DNA from: Bradyrhizobium sp. CCBAU 51765 | GTDB taxonomy: Bacteria > Pseudomonadota > Alphaproteobacteria > Rhizobiales > Xanthobacteraceae | DNA: 64,000 nucleotides | NCBI RefSeq assembly: GCF_015291725.1 | Contig: NZ_CP030038.1 | Span: 1,353,001-1,417,000 of the forward strand | Reading direction: 5' to 3' | Shown here: piece after piece, positions 56,789 through 64,000 of the stretch | Numbering within the stretch: position 1 is the stretch's first letter | Layout: each line of letters opens with the position of its first letter | Notes under the pieces: model-generated | Database searches by the model: none | What the model saw: the letters and a program-made list of their open reading frames with translations, nothing else | What the model was told of the DNA's origin: nothing | Made by a program: the position numbers and the translations under genes

Positions 56789-57032
56789 ACCCTCCCCCTC
56801 CAGGGGAGGGCGATCGCATATAAGCGATCTCGCCTGTGGCCATCCTTCGAGACGCCCGCCGTTGGCGGGCCCTCAGGATGAGGACCGAGGTCGTGGCGAC
56901 CGTTTCAACGAGCACGGATGCTGTTTAGCCTCATCCTGAGGAGACCGCGCAGCGGTCGTCTCGAAGGACGAGGCGTGCGCACCGGCCGCCGCCACAAGTC
57001 ATATGCGATCGCCCTGCCCTCCAGGGGAGGGT
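56789..57032. repeat. Composite nested element: family A arms around a family E core
   Basis: Outer arms CTACCCTCCCCCTCCAGGGG AGGGCGATCGCATAT and ATATGCGATCGCCCTGCCCT CCAGGGGAGGGT enclose a complete family E repeat (56848–56976: CCTTCGAGACG ... CGTCTCGAAGGACGA, with CTCAGGATGAGG / CCTCATCCTGAGG inside). This is the same outer shell as 3190–3388, but with a different core. Confidence 0.85.
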
Positions 57033-57143
57033 AAGCGACGGGAACACCCACGCATCCCAGCCATTTGTGATTGACGGTGGTTCGACCGCCGCTCGCATCG
57101 TAATCAGCAATTCGCGGCAATCTGTCGCGCCGGGATTGCTGCA

Positions 57144-58394
57144 TTGAACAAGCCTGTCGTCGTCTCCGAGGAAACGCTGACCGAGCCCGTCGTCGTCAGC
57201 GACGTGTCGCCCGCCGCCGCCAAGGCGGCGGGGCCGGCTTACGTCGTGCTCGCCGGCATCAGCTTCTCGCACTTCCTCAACGACACCATGCAGTCGCTGA
57301 TCGCCTCGGTCTATCCGATCCTGAAGGACACCTACGCGCTCGACTTCGCGCAGATCGGCATGATCACGCTGGCCTTCCAGTTCACGGCCTCGCTGCTCCA
57401 GCCGGTGGTCGGGCACTACACCGACAAGAAGGCACAGCCCTATTCGCTGGCGATCGGCATGGCCTCGACCTTCTTCGGCCTGCTGCTGCTCAGCGCCGCG
57501 CATCAGTATCTCGTCATCCTCGTCGCTGCCGCGCTGGTCGGCCTCGGCTCGGCCGTGTTTCACCCCGAGTCGGCGCGCATCGCGCGACTCGCATCCGGCG
57601 GTCGCTACGGTTTTGCGCAGTCGGTGTTCCAGCTCGGCGGCAGTTTCGGCACCTCGATGGGACCGGTGCTCGCCGCGCTGATCGTGGTGCCGTTTGGGCA
57701 GGGCAGCATCGCCTGGTTCTCCTCGATCGCGTTCCTCGCGATCCTCGTCCTCTGGCGCATCGGTCGCTGGTATGCGCCGCAGATCAAGGCGAAGACGACG
57801 GCCTCGGTTCAGGCCCATCCCGACGCGCCGAGCTCGCGCCGCGTCGCCGTTGCACTCCTCGTGCTCGTCGCGCTGTTGTTCTCCAAACAGCTCTACGTCT
57901 CGAGCCTGTCGAGCTATTACATCTTCTACCTGATTGATCGTTTCGGCGTGTCGACGCAGGCAGCCCAGATCTATCTCTTCATCTTCCTCGCCGCGAATGC
58001 CGTGGGTGCGTTTGTCGGCGGTCCCCTGGGCGACCGCTTCGGCCGCAAGATCGTGATCTGGATCTCGATCCTGGGCGCGCTGCCGTTCACGCTGGCGCTG
58101 CCCTACGCCGGGCTCGTTGCCAGCGCCGTGCTCAGCGTCGTCATCGGCCTGATTATCTCCTCGACGACCTCGTCGATCATCGTGTTCGCGCAGGAGCTGG
58201 TGCCGCACCGCTTCGGCATGATCTCCGGCGTGTTCTTCGGCGTCGCGTTCGGCATCGGCGGCCTCGGCGCGGCCGTGCTCGGCAAGCTCGCCGACCACAC
58301 CTCGATCGAGTTCGTCTACCAGGTCTGCGCCTATCTGCCGGCGATCGGGCTGCTCGCGGTGTTCCTGCCCAAGCTGCCCCGGCACGTGCGTTAA
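57144..58394 (+). CDS. MFS efflux transporter, fosmidomycin-resistance (Fsr) type
   Basis: 416 residues, about twelve hydrophobic helices, Fsr family. Matching Fsr positions: SHFLNDTMQSLIASVYPILK, IGMITLAFQFTASLLQPVVG and ALVGLGSAVFHPESARIARL. Pumps out small molecules; E. coli Fsr exports fosmidomycin. Whether this one does is unknown. The start is TTG at 57144; the preceding 110 bases are free of repeats. It is downstream of glmM, separated by the nested palindrome. Confidence 0.9.
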   Translation: MNKPVVVSEETLTEPVVVSDVSPAAAKAAGPAYVVLAGISFSHFLNDTMQSLIASVYPILKDTYALDFAQIGMITLAFQFTASLLQPVVGHYTDKKAQPYSLAIGMASTFFGLLLLSAAHQYLVILVAAALVGLGSAVFHPESARIARLASGGRYGFAQSVFQLGGSFGTSMGPVLAALIVVPFGQGSIAWFSSIAFLAILVLWRIGRWYAPQIKAKTTASVQAHPDAPSSRRVAVALLVLVALLFSKQLYVSSLSSYYIFYLIDRFGVSTQAAQIYLFIFLAANAVGAFVGGPLGDRFGRKIVIWISILGALPFTLALPYAGLVASAVLSVVIGLIISSTTSSIIVFAQELVPHRFGMISGVFFGVAFGIGGLGAAVLGKLADHTSIEFVYQVCAYLPAIGLLAVFLPKLPRHVR

Positions 58395-58621
58395 CGCATT
58401 ACTATTCGCTGCGTTGCAGCTTCATACATCGTTAGGAAATGCGGCCCGCCCCGCGCTGCATTTTTGCAACGCTGCCGCCGCAGCGGCGTGTGCGGTGAGG
58501 AAAAATCAACCTTAAAAATTAGGGTTAAGTGGCGCTTAAACATTTGCTGCCATCGTCCGGGTCGTGAGTTTCCAGAACGTGGGGCGCCCGTCTTTGCCTC
58601 ACCGGCCAAAAGGACGAAGCA

Positions 58622-59464
58622 ATGCGTAGCGTTAAGTCTCTCCTTGCCGCGGGTGCGGCAACCCTGATCTCGTCGATGGCGTTCGCCGCCGATATGCCGA
58701 TCGCGGCGCCCCCTCCCATGTACGCGCCGCCCGCCCCGCCCGCCGATTTCGGTGGCTGGTATCTGCGCGGCGACATCGGCATGACCAACCAGCGCGCCAA
58801 GAGCATCGACGCCTCCTTGCCGGCTGGGTATCAGAAGACGACGGAGGGGCTCGGCTTCGACTCGGCGCCGCTGTTCGGCCTCGGCGTCGGCTATCGCTTC
58901 AACAACTGGTTCCGCGCGGACGTGATCGGCCAGTATCGCGGCAAGGCCAACCTGCACGGTGCAGACAACGTCATCGGGCCCGGCTTCGTCGGCTCCGACA
59001 ACTACAGTGGCAGCAAGTCCGAATGGGTCGTCATGGCCAATGCCTATGTCGATCTCGGCACCTGGTGGTGCATCACCCCGTTCATCGGCGCCGGTGTCGG
59101 CGGCTCGTACAACAAGATCAGCGGCTTCCGTGACGACGGCGTCGCATATCTCGCCGCGCTGACCCCGACCCCGAGCGCCAGCGTCGCCTATTTCGCCGAC
59201 AACGGAAAGTGGAACTTCGCCTGGGCCGCCCATGCCGGTCTCGCCTACAAGGTCAATCCCGGCTTCACGGTCGAACTCGCCTACAGCTACATGAACCTCG
59301 GCGACGCCGCGCCCGGCAACTACCGCTTGTTCGACAACAGTGCCTCCGGCCCGACCTCGATCAAGGTCAAGGACATCACCTCGCACGACATCAAGCTCGG
59401 CGTGCGCTGGGATCTCAACAGCCCGCCGGCCTACATGCCGCCGCCGCTCGTCACCAAGGGCTGA
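58622..59464 (+). CDS. Omp25/31-type outer membrane beta-barrel protein
   Basis: 280 residues: signal peptide (SVKSLLAAGAATLISSMAFA, cut before ADMPIA), Pro-rich N-terminal linker (PIAAPPPMYAPPAPP), then alternating amphipathic strands (GGWYLRGDIGM, LGVGYRFNNWFRADVIGQYR). It lacks the usual final aromatic residue (ends PPPLVTKG). Role: porin-like or structural outer membrane protein. A rho-independent terminator follows, then a second barrel gene. Confidence 0.85.
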   Translation: MRSVKSLLAAGAATLISSMAFAADMPIAAPPPMYAPPAPPADFGGWYLRGDIGMTNQRAKSIDASLPAGYQKTTEGLGFDSAPLFGLGVGYRFNNWFRADVIGQYRGKANLHGADNVIGPGFVGSDNYSGSKSEWVVMANAYVDLGTWWCITPFIGAGVGGSYNKISGFRDDGVAYLAALTPTPSASVAYFADNGKWNFAWAAHAGLAYKVNPGFTVELAYSYMNLGDAAPGNYRLFDNSASGPTSIKVKDITSHDIKLGVRWDLNSPPAYMPPPLVTKG

Positions 59465-59492
59465 TCGTCAGCCTCATCGCTTAACGTCTCTT

Positions 59493-59524
59493 AACGGCGC
59501 GGGATCATCCCGCGCCGTTTTGCT
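59493..59524 (+). terminator. Rho-independent terminator after the first Omp gene
   Basis: AACGGCGCGGGAT ... ATCCCGCGCCGTT stem followed by TTTGCTTT, 28 bases after the stop. It separates the two barrel genes' transcripts. Confidence 0.88.
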
Positions 59525-59631
59525 TTGCGTATTTTTCACGGCTCGCAGTGACGAAATTGCCTACCGCAACCATTGGTTAAGGTTAACGAGCCATGATCAC
59601 GGGCGAAAGTTCGAGTCGATGGAGCGTTGCG

Positions 59632-60513
59632 ATGCGTGGGCTTTTGTTGGGGGCGGCGATGTTGGGGACGGTGTCTGCCGCGCACGCGGCCGACATGCCG
59701 GATCTGCCCGTCCTGCGCGGCGGCTTCACCGACGGCCTGTCGAAGACGACACGCAATTGGGATGGCGTCTATATCGGCGGCAACGCCGGCTACACGACCG
59801 ACGCGACCGATTTCAGCCAGAGCGTGGTCGGCCTGACCAACTACATCTTCCGCGACAGCGTCCTGCAGCAACCAACCGCGAACTGGTCGCTCCTGAACAA
59901 GGCCAACACGCAGGGCGTCAATTTCGGCGGCTTCATCGGCCGCAATTGGCAATGGTACGATGCCATTCTCGGTCTTGAAGGCACCTATAGCTACTTCAAC
60001 ACTCTCTACACGCAGACCAGCGGCTACAACTCGCTCGTTATCACCAACCCGCCCGGGGATAACCCGCCGGAGGGCACGACCAACAATTACAACGTGACCT
60101 TGACCGGCACCGCCGCGGCGAAGGTCAAGGACATGATTTCGCTCCGTGGCCGCGTAGGCTGGGATGGCGGCGATTTTATGCCGTATGCCTTCTTCGGCGC
60201 CGCGGTAGGCCGAATGGACGTCTCCCGCACGGTGACGAGCGACGTGACGCTCACGCAGGTCGTATCGACAACGGTCGGCGGCGTTACGACGACCACGAGC
60301 AATACCTATGCTGTTCCGGCGCAGTCGCAGACTCAGAGCCAGCACAGGACCAACACTTTCGCTGTCGGTTGGACCGCGGGCCTCGGGCTCGAATATTGCA
60401 TTTGGGACGGGTTGTTCGCACGCGTGGAATACGAGTATGTGCGATTCTCGCCCGTCATGAACACGCAGGTTACGCTGAACAACGCGCGCGTCGGGCTCGG
60501 CTACAAGTTCTGA
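59632..60513 (+). CDS. Outer membrane beta-barrel protein, second copy
   Basis: About 293 residues. Signal peptide MRGLLLGAAMLGTVSAAHAA, then VYIGGNAGYTTDATDFSQSV and strands through LGLEYCIWDGLFARVEYEY, ending in F (NNARVGLGYKF), the outer membrane insertion signal. A Thr/Ser/Gln-rich loop lies near residues 190–240. The ATG at 59632 has GGAG seven bases upstream and opens the signal peptide; the frame from 59593 would add 13 residues before it. Paralogue in general design, not in sequence, to the gene at 58622. Confidence 0.83.
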   Translation: MRGLLLGAAMLGTVSAAHAADMPDLPVLRGGFTDGLSKTTRNWDGVYIGGNAGYTTDATDFSQSVVGLTNYIFRDSVLQQPTANWSLLNKANTQGVNFGGFIGRNWQWYDAILGLEGTYSYFNTLYTQTSGYNSLVITNPPGDNPPEGTTNNYNVTLTGTAAAKVKDMISLRGRVGWDGGDFMPYAFFGAAVGRMDVSRTVTSDVTLTQVVSTTVGGVTTTTSNTYAVPAQSQTQSQHRTNTFAVGWTAGLGLEYCIWDGLFARVEYEYVRFSPVMNTQVTLNNARVGLGYKF

Positions 60514-60582
60514 GCCGTCCGCCTCCTGTTGACAGATTCCCTCTGTCCTGATGCTCTGTCGCCCGAAGGCGGGGCGGCAGCG

Positions 60583-61173
60583 ATGAAGATCTACGGCGAC
60601 GGCAATTCCGGAAATTGTCTGAAGGTGAAGTGGGTCTGCGACAAGCTCGCAGTGCCCTACCAGTGGATCGAGATCGACACGCGCAAGGGCGAGACGCGCA
60701 CGCCGCAATTCCTCAGGATGAACGGCGCCGGCCAGGTGCCGACCGTCGAATTCGACGATGGCCGCACGCTCGCACAGTCCAACGCCATCATCCGCTATCT
60801 CGCCCGCGACAGTACGCTCATTCCGTACGACGCCTTTGCAGCGGCCAAGATGGACGAATGGCTGTTCTGGGAGCAGTACAGCCACGAGCCCTATATCGCG
60901 GTGTGCCGCTTCCTCCTGGTCTACCTGGGCAAGGACGCATCCGAGCTCGATCCCGAGAAGGTCAAGCGCGGCTATGCGGCGCTCGACCGCATGGAGCAGC
61001 ATCTCTCCGGCAGCCGCTTCTTCGCCGGCGATGAGGTTTCGCTCGCCGACGTGTCGCTGCTCGCCTATACGCGTGTCGCGCATGAAGGCGGCTTCGATCT
61101 CGGCCGCCATGCGTCCGTCCGCCGCTGGATCGGCGAAGTCGAAGCGTTTCTCGGCCTTGTGCCGGCGCGCTGA
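60583..61173 (+). CDS. Glutathione S-transferase family protein
   Basis: 196 residues. Thioredoxin-like N-terminus with GDGNSGNCLKVKWVCDKLAV (Ser/Asn/Cys at the glutathione site), cis-Pro region GAGQVPTVEFDDG and AQSNAIIRYLAR, then an all-helical C-terminal domain with GDEVSLADVSLLAYTRVAHE. The start is at 60583; a longer frame from 60529 adds a non-matching leader. A GNAT gene follows 18 bases later and may be cotranscribed. Confidence 0.85.
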   Translation: MKIYGDGNSGNCLKVKWVCDKLAVPYQWIEIDTRKGETRTPQFLRMNGAGQVPTVEFDDGRTLAQSNAIIRYLARDSTLIPYDAFAAAKMDEWLFWEQYSHEPYIAVCRFLLVYLGKDASELDPEKVKRGYAALDRMEQHLSGSRFFAGDEVSLADVSLLAYTRVAHEGGFDLGRHASVRRWIGEVEAFLGLVPAR

Positions 61174-61191
61174 GGTGCGGAGTTGTCTGAC

Positions 61192-61656
61192 ATGAATGCC
61201 GAAGCCGTTTCCATCCGTCCCGCGCGCCGCGAGGACGTCGCCGCGATCGTGGCGATGCTCGCCGACGATCATCTCGGCCGTGCGCGCGAGCGCGTGGAGG
61301 ATCCGTTGCCAGCCTCCTATTACGACGCATTCGCGCGGGTCGAGCGCGATCCGAATCTGACGCTCGTCGTTGCCGAGAGCGCGGGCAGGGTGGTCGGCTG
61401 CCTGCAACTCGCGATCCTGCCGGGACTGAGTTCGCAAGGCGGCGTGCGCGGCCTGCTCGAGGACGTTCGCGTTGCTTCCGATTGTCGCAGCCGCGGCATC
61501 GGCGAGCAATTGGTGCAATGGGCGGTCGCGGAAGCGAAGGCGCGCAATTGCAATCTCGTCGAGTTGCTGACGCATCAGACCCGCGTCGACGCGCAGCGCT
61601 TCTACAAGCGGCTCGGATTTGCCGCGAGTCATGTGGGCATGACTGTCCGCTTTTGA
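61192..61656 (+). CDS. GNAT-family N-acetyltransferase
   Basis: 154 residues from the ATG at 61192 (a TTG at 61183 is also possible). Acetyl-CoA loop DVRVASDCRSRGIGEQLVQW has the R/Q-x-x-G-x-G/A pattern (SRGIGE). Other strands: VSIRPARREDVAAIVAMLAD and TLVVAESAGRVVGCLQLAIL. Substrate unknown. It follows the GST gene on the same strand. Confidence 0.87.
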   Translation: MNAEAVSIRPARREDVAAIVAMLADDHLGRARERVEDPLPASYYDAFARVERDPNLTLVVAESAGRVVGCLQLAILPGLSSQGGVRGLLEDVRVASDCRSRGIGEQLVQWAVAEAKARNCNLVELLTHQTRVDAQRFYKRLGFAASHVGMTVRF

Positions 61657-61663
61657 GGCAGCG

Positions 61664-61760
61664 GAAAGCGTTTTCGAGCGAAGTGGGTTCGCGTAAACAA
61701 AACGCTCAATACAAGACTCCAGAGTTCCGTTCCAATTGTATCGGAATGGGGCTCTGGCCG
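61664..61760. repeat. Dispersed intergenic element (AAAGCGTTTTC family)
   Basis: GGAAAGCGTTTTCGAGCGAA GTGGGTTCGCGTAAACAAAA CGC followed by GTTCCGTTCCAATTGTATCG GAATGG, an imperfect inverted repeat type common in Bradyrhizobium. It follows the GNAT stop. Confidence 0.55.
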
Positions 61761-61906
61761 CGAGCCTTGCGCGATCAGCAAATTCGGATCGCGCATTCGT
61801 TCATCTTAATGGGCGGTAAACTACCCGTCCGTCGTTCACGTTGAATCGGGAACGAACAGTGCTACGGCAGCTTCTGGCACCGGGCTCGGTTGGTTCGGGG
61901 ATTTCG

Positions 61907-62113
61907 ATGACAAGCTATTCAATGATCAAGGTCGGCAACGACTACGTCGTGCAGGCCCATGACAAATGCATTTTGAAGGTCGGCAGCCGGCGCAGGGCCG
62001 CGCAATTGATCAGCGATGCCACGGACTTGCTGAATGCGCTCGCCGTCGTCCAATCCCCGGAGATCGCACCCGAGGCGCCATCACTCGCACGTGAGGCCCC
62101 GGAACTTCCTTGA
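61907..62113 (+). CDS. Small conserved hypothetical protein
   Basis: 68 residues from an ATG at 61907: TSYSMIKVGNDYVVQAHDKC ILKVGSRRRAAQLISDATDL, a beta hairpin plus a basic helix, then a Pro/Glu-rich tail. The frame extends upstream to 61841 but the extension looks random. It lies before the serC leader. Function unknown. Confidence 0.6.
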   Translation: MTSYSMIKVGNDYVVQAHDKCILKVGSRRRAAQLISDATDLLNALAVVQSPEIAPEAPSLAREAPELP

Positions 62114-62151
62114 CTGGTCTTCCCGATTCCCGTATCAGCCGCGGCGGGACA

Positions 62152-62192
62152 CCTCCCCCCAACGGGAGGCTTACTATCTGGAAGGGTAGATC
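62152..62192 (+). promoter_or_regulatory. serC leader hairpins; candidate serC RNA element
   Basis: Two hairpins lie just before the serC start at 62193: CCTCCC / GGGAGG (62152–62169, loop CCCAAC) and CTATC / GGTAG (62174–62189, loop TGGAAG). The second hairpin covers GGAAGGG, the likely ribosome binding site. A serC RNA motif is known upstream of serC in alphaproteobacteria (Rfam RF00517); the match is from memory of its placement and simplicity, so I call it a candidate. Confidence 0.6.
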
Positions 62193-63365
62193 ATGACTGT
62201 AGCGAAGCCCGCTTCGCGGCCCACCGTGCCGCATTTCTCCTCCGGTCCCTGCGCCAAGCGCCCCGGTTGGAACGCCCAAAATCTCAAGGACGCAGCGCTC
62301 GGCCGCTCGCATCGTGCGAAGATCGGCAAGACCAAGCTCAAGCTTGCCATCGACCTGACGCGTGAAGTGCTCGAGGTCCCCGCCGATTATCGTATCGGCA
62401 TCGTGCCGGCCTCCGATACCGGTGCGGTCGAGATGGCGCTGTGGTCGCTGCTCGGTGCGCGGCCCGTCACAACGCTCGCCTGGGAATCCTTCGGCGAGGG
62501 CTGGGTCAGCGACATCGTCAAGGAATTGAAGCTCAAGGACGTCACCAAGCTGAACGCGGCTTACGGTGAGATTCCCGATCTGTCGAAGGTCGATCCCAAG
62601 AGCGACGTCGTCTTCACCTGGAACGGCACCACCTCAGGCGTGCGCGTGCCTGATGCCAACTGGATCAGCGCGACCCGCGAAGGCCTGACCATCTGCGACG
62701 CGACGTCCGCCGCATTCGCGCAGGCTCTTGATTGGCCGAAGCTCGACGTCGTCACCTTCTCCTGGCAGAAGGCGCTCGGCGGCGAGGCCGCGCATGGCAT
62801 GCTGATCCTGTCGCCCCGCGCGGTGGAGCGGCTCGAGACCTACAAGCCGGCCTGGCCGCTGCCGAAGATCTTCCGCATGACCAAGGGCGGCAAGATCAAC
62901 GAAGGCATCTTCGTCGGCGAGACCATCAACACGCCGTCGATGCTCTGCGTCGAGGACTATCTCGACGCGCTGAACTGGGCCAAGTCGATCGGCGGCCTCA
63001 AGGCGCTGATCGCGCGTGCGGACGCCAACACCAAGGTGCTCGCCGACTGGAAGGCGAAGACGCCCTGGATCGACTTCCTCGCCAAGGATGCGTCGATCCG
63101 CTCCAACACTTCGGTGTGCCTCAAGTTCACCGATCCCGCGATCACCTCGCTCTCGGAGGACGCGCAGGCCGACTTCAGCAAGAAGCTGGTCGCGCTGGTC
63201 GAGAAGGAAGGCGCCGGCTACGACTTCGCCTATTATCGCGATGCGCCGGCGGGCCTGCGCATCTGGTGCGGCGCCACGGTGGAAGCGAAGGACGTCGAAC
63301 TGCTGACGCAGTGGATCGACTGGGCCTTTGCCGAGACCAAGGCCACGCTCGCGAAGGCGGCGTAA
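62193..63365 (+). CDS. serC: Phosphoserine aminotransferase
   Basis: 390 residues of the longer alphaproteobacterial PSAT type. Converts 3-phosphohydroxypyruvate to phosphoserine; also used in pyridoxal phosphate synthesis in some bacteria. PLP lysine K193 in [17 protein letters not shown], with [12 protein letters not shown] at the N-terminus and [14 protein letters not shown] midway. Ribosome site lies in a hairpin. The next gene serA is 228 bases away across a palindromic element, in the serC–serA order. Confidence 0.95.
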   Translation: MTVAKPASRPTVPHFSSGPCAKRPGWNAQNLKDAALGRSHRAKIGKTKLKLAIDLTREVLEVPADYRIGIVPASDTGAVEMALWSLLGARPVTTLAWESFGEGWVSDIVKELKLKDVTKLNAAYGEIPDLSKVDPKSDVVFTWNGTTSGVRVPDANWISATREGLTICDATSAAFAQALDWPKLDVVTFSWQKALGGEAAHGMLILSPRAVERLETYKPAWPLPKIFRMTKGGKINEGIFVGETINTPSMLCVEDYLDALNWAKSIGGLKALIARADANTKVLADWKAKTPWIDFLAKDASIRSNTSVCLKFTDPAITSLSEDAQADFSKKLVALVEKEGAGYDFAYYRDAPAGLRIWCGATVEAKDVELLTQWIDWAFAETKATLAKAA

Positions 63366-63372
63366 GTTTCTT

Positions 63373-63576
63373 ACCCTCCCCCGGAGGGGGAGGGTCGACG
63401 CACCGGCGAGCATGATCCGGAAAAGTGGTCTCCGGTTTTCCGACAAGATCATGCTCAAACAAGCAGGTGCGGCGGGGTGGGGTGATCTCTCCACACGGCG
63501 CACCGGCAATTTTCTTTAGTTGCAGCTTCACCCCACCCCGGCGCTTCGCGCCGACCCTCCCCCTCCAGGGGAGGGT
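63373..63576. repeat. Composite element: family A arms with a GCATGATCCGGA insert
   Basis: Arms ACCCTCCCCCGGAGGGGGAG and CCCTCCCCCTCCAGGGGAGG GT, with inner GGGGTGGGGTGATC / TTCACCCCACCCCG. Between them is GAGCATGATCCGGAAAAGTG ... TTTTCCGACAAGATCATGCTC, an inverted repeat of the family at 19462 and 22005. This is a third example of one element nested inside another. Confidence 0.8.
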
Positions 63577-63593
63577 GTGAAGGACACATCCCC

Positions 63594-64000
63594 ATGACCA
63601 AACCTAAAGTTCTCATTTCCGACGCGCTCTCGCCCGCCGCCGTACAGATCTTCAAGGATCGCGGCATCGAGGTCGACTTTCAGCCCAACCTCGGCAAGGA
63701 CAAGGACAAGCTGGCCGAGATCATCGGCAATTACGACGGCCTTGCGATCCGCTCGGCGACCAAGGCAACTGCCAAGATCCTGGAGAAGGCGGCGAAGCTG
63801 AAGGTGATTGGCCGCGCCGGCATCGGCGTCGACAATGTCGAGATTCCCGCCGCCACGGCCAAGGGCATCATCGTGATGAACACGCCGTTCGGCAATTCGA
63901 TCACGACCGCCGAGCACGCCATCACCCTGATGCTGGCGCTGGCCCGCGAGATCCCGCAGGCCGACGCCTCGACCCAGGCCGGCAAGTGGGAGAAGAACCG
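63594..64000 (+). CDS. serA: D-3-phosphoglycerate dehydrogenase (N-terminal part)
   Basis: Starts MTKPKVLISDALSPAAVQIF at 63594 and runs off the right edge after about 135 residues. Substrate domain shows the expected DGLAIRSATKATAKILEKAA and the region IGRAGIGVDNVEIPAATAKG, then the catalytic-domain helix AEHAITLMLALAREI. NAD-dependent oxidation of 3-phosphoglycerate, first step of serine synthesis. With serC it forms the serine operon. The NAD and regulatory domains are outside the window. Confidence 0.95.
   Translation, partial: MTKPKVLISDALSPAAVQIFKDRGIEVDFQPNLGKDKDKLAEIIGNYDGLAIRSATKATAKILEKAAKLKVIGRAGIGVDNVEIPAATAKGIIVMNTPFGNSITTAEHAITLMLALAREIPQADASTQAGKWEKN

Overview
The window looks like a chromosomal segment of a high-GC alphaproteobacterium in the Bradyrhizobium / Nitrobacteraceae group (Hyphomicrobiales). 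This is inferred from several points. Gene products and local gene orders match that group: a petP/petR-like pair, lgt–MidA-like–pgeF, rplY–pth–ychF followed by two MaoC genes, and serC–serA. There is a stand-alone RibH2-type lumazine synthase behind an FMN riboswitch, and there are DUF992 and Omp25/31-type porin-like proteins. Intergenic spaces are packed with GC-rich palindromic repeats of the kind common in Bradyrhizobium. I saw no rRNA, tRNA, CRISPR array, transposase, integrase or phage gene.

Layout. 1–3.2 kb: truncated sensor kinase, OmpR-type regulator and MarR regulator, divergent from ilvE. 3.4–7.3 kb: DUF2314 protein, hisS, a 4-OT tautomerase, an FlK-like thioesterase and proC. 7.5–9.3 kb: YbjN-like protein, FMN riboswitch and ribH2. 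9.4–14.1 kb (minus strand): lgt, a MidA-like methyltransferase, pgeF, a lipoprotein and prs. 14.3–19.1 kb: ubiK/BMFP, rplY/ctc, pth, ychF and two MaoC hydratase genes. 19.3–27.2 kb: small membrane proteins, exported or NTF2-like proteins of unknown role, and a long uvrB. 27.3–40.3 kb: mixed metabolic and accessory genes (LysR, TauE, two GSTs, DUF1800/DUF1501 pair, IsdG-type heme monooxygenase, aldo/keto reductase, GNAT, PAS membrane protein, aspartate aminotransferase, DUF992).

40.35–47.2 kb is the most unusual stretch. It is a compact two-armed cluster with visibly lower GC and relaxed codon use. The minus arm encodes a MaoC protein, an FkbH-like HAD/GNAT enzyme, a free acyl carrier protein, an MBOAT O-acyltransferase and an SGNH/DltD-like partner. 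The plus arm encodes a methyltransferase and an SDR oxidoreductase. Together they look like a pathway that builds a small ACP-bound acyl unit, possibly glyceryl, and moves it across the membrane onto a surface or exported acceptor. It is the best candidate here for an undescribed system.

47.4–64 kb returns to host-like sequence: an EF-G paralogue with altered GTPase motifs, an XRE regulator with its own palindrome next to a SulP transporter, aroE, an FMN-dependent alpha-hydroxy acid dehydrogenase, glmM with an unusual leader, an Fsr-like MFS pump, two outer-membrane beta-barrels, GST, GNAT, and serC–serA (serA runs off the end) behind a hairpin leader that covers the serC ribosome binding site.
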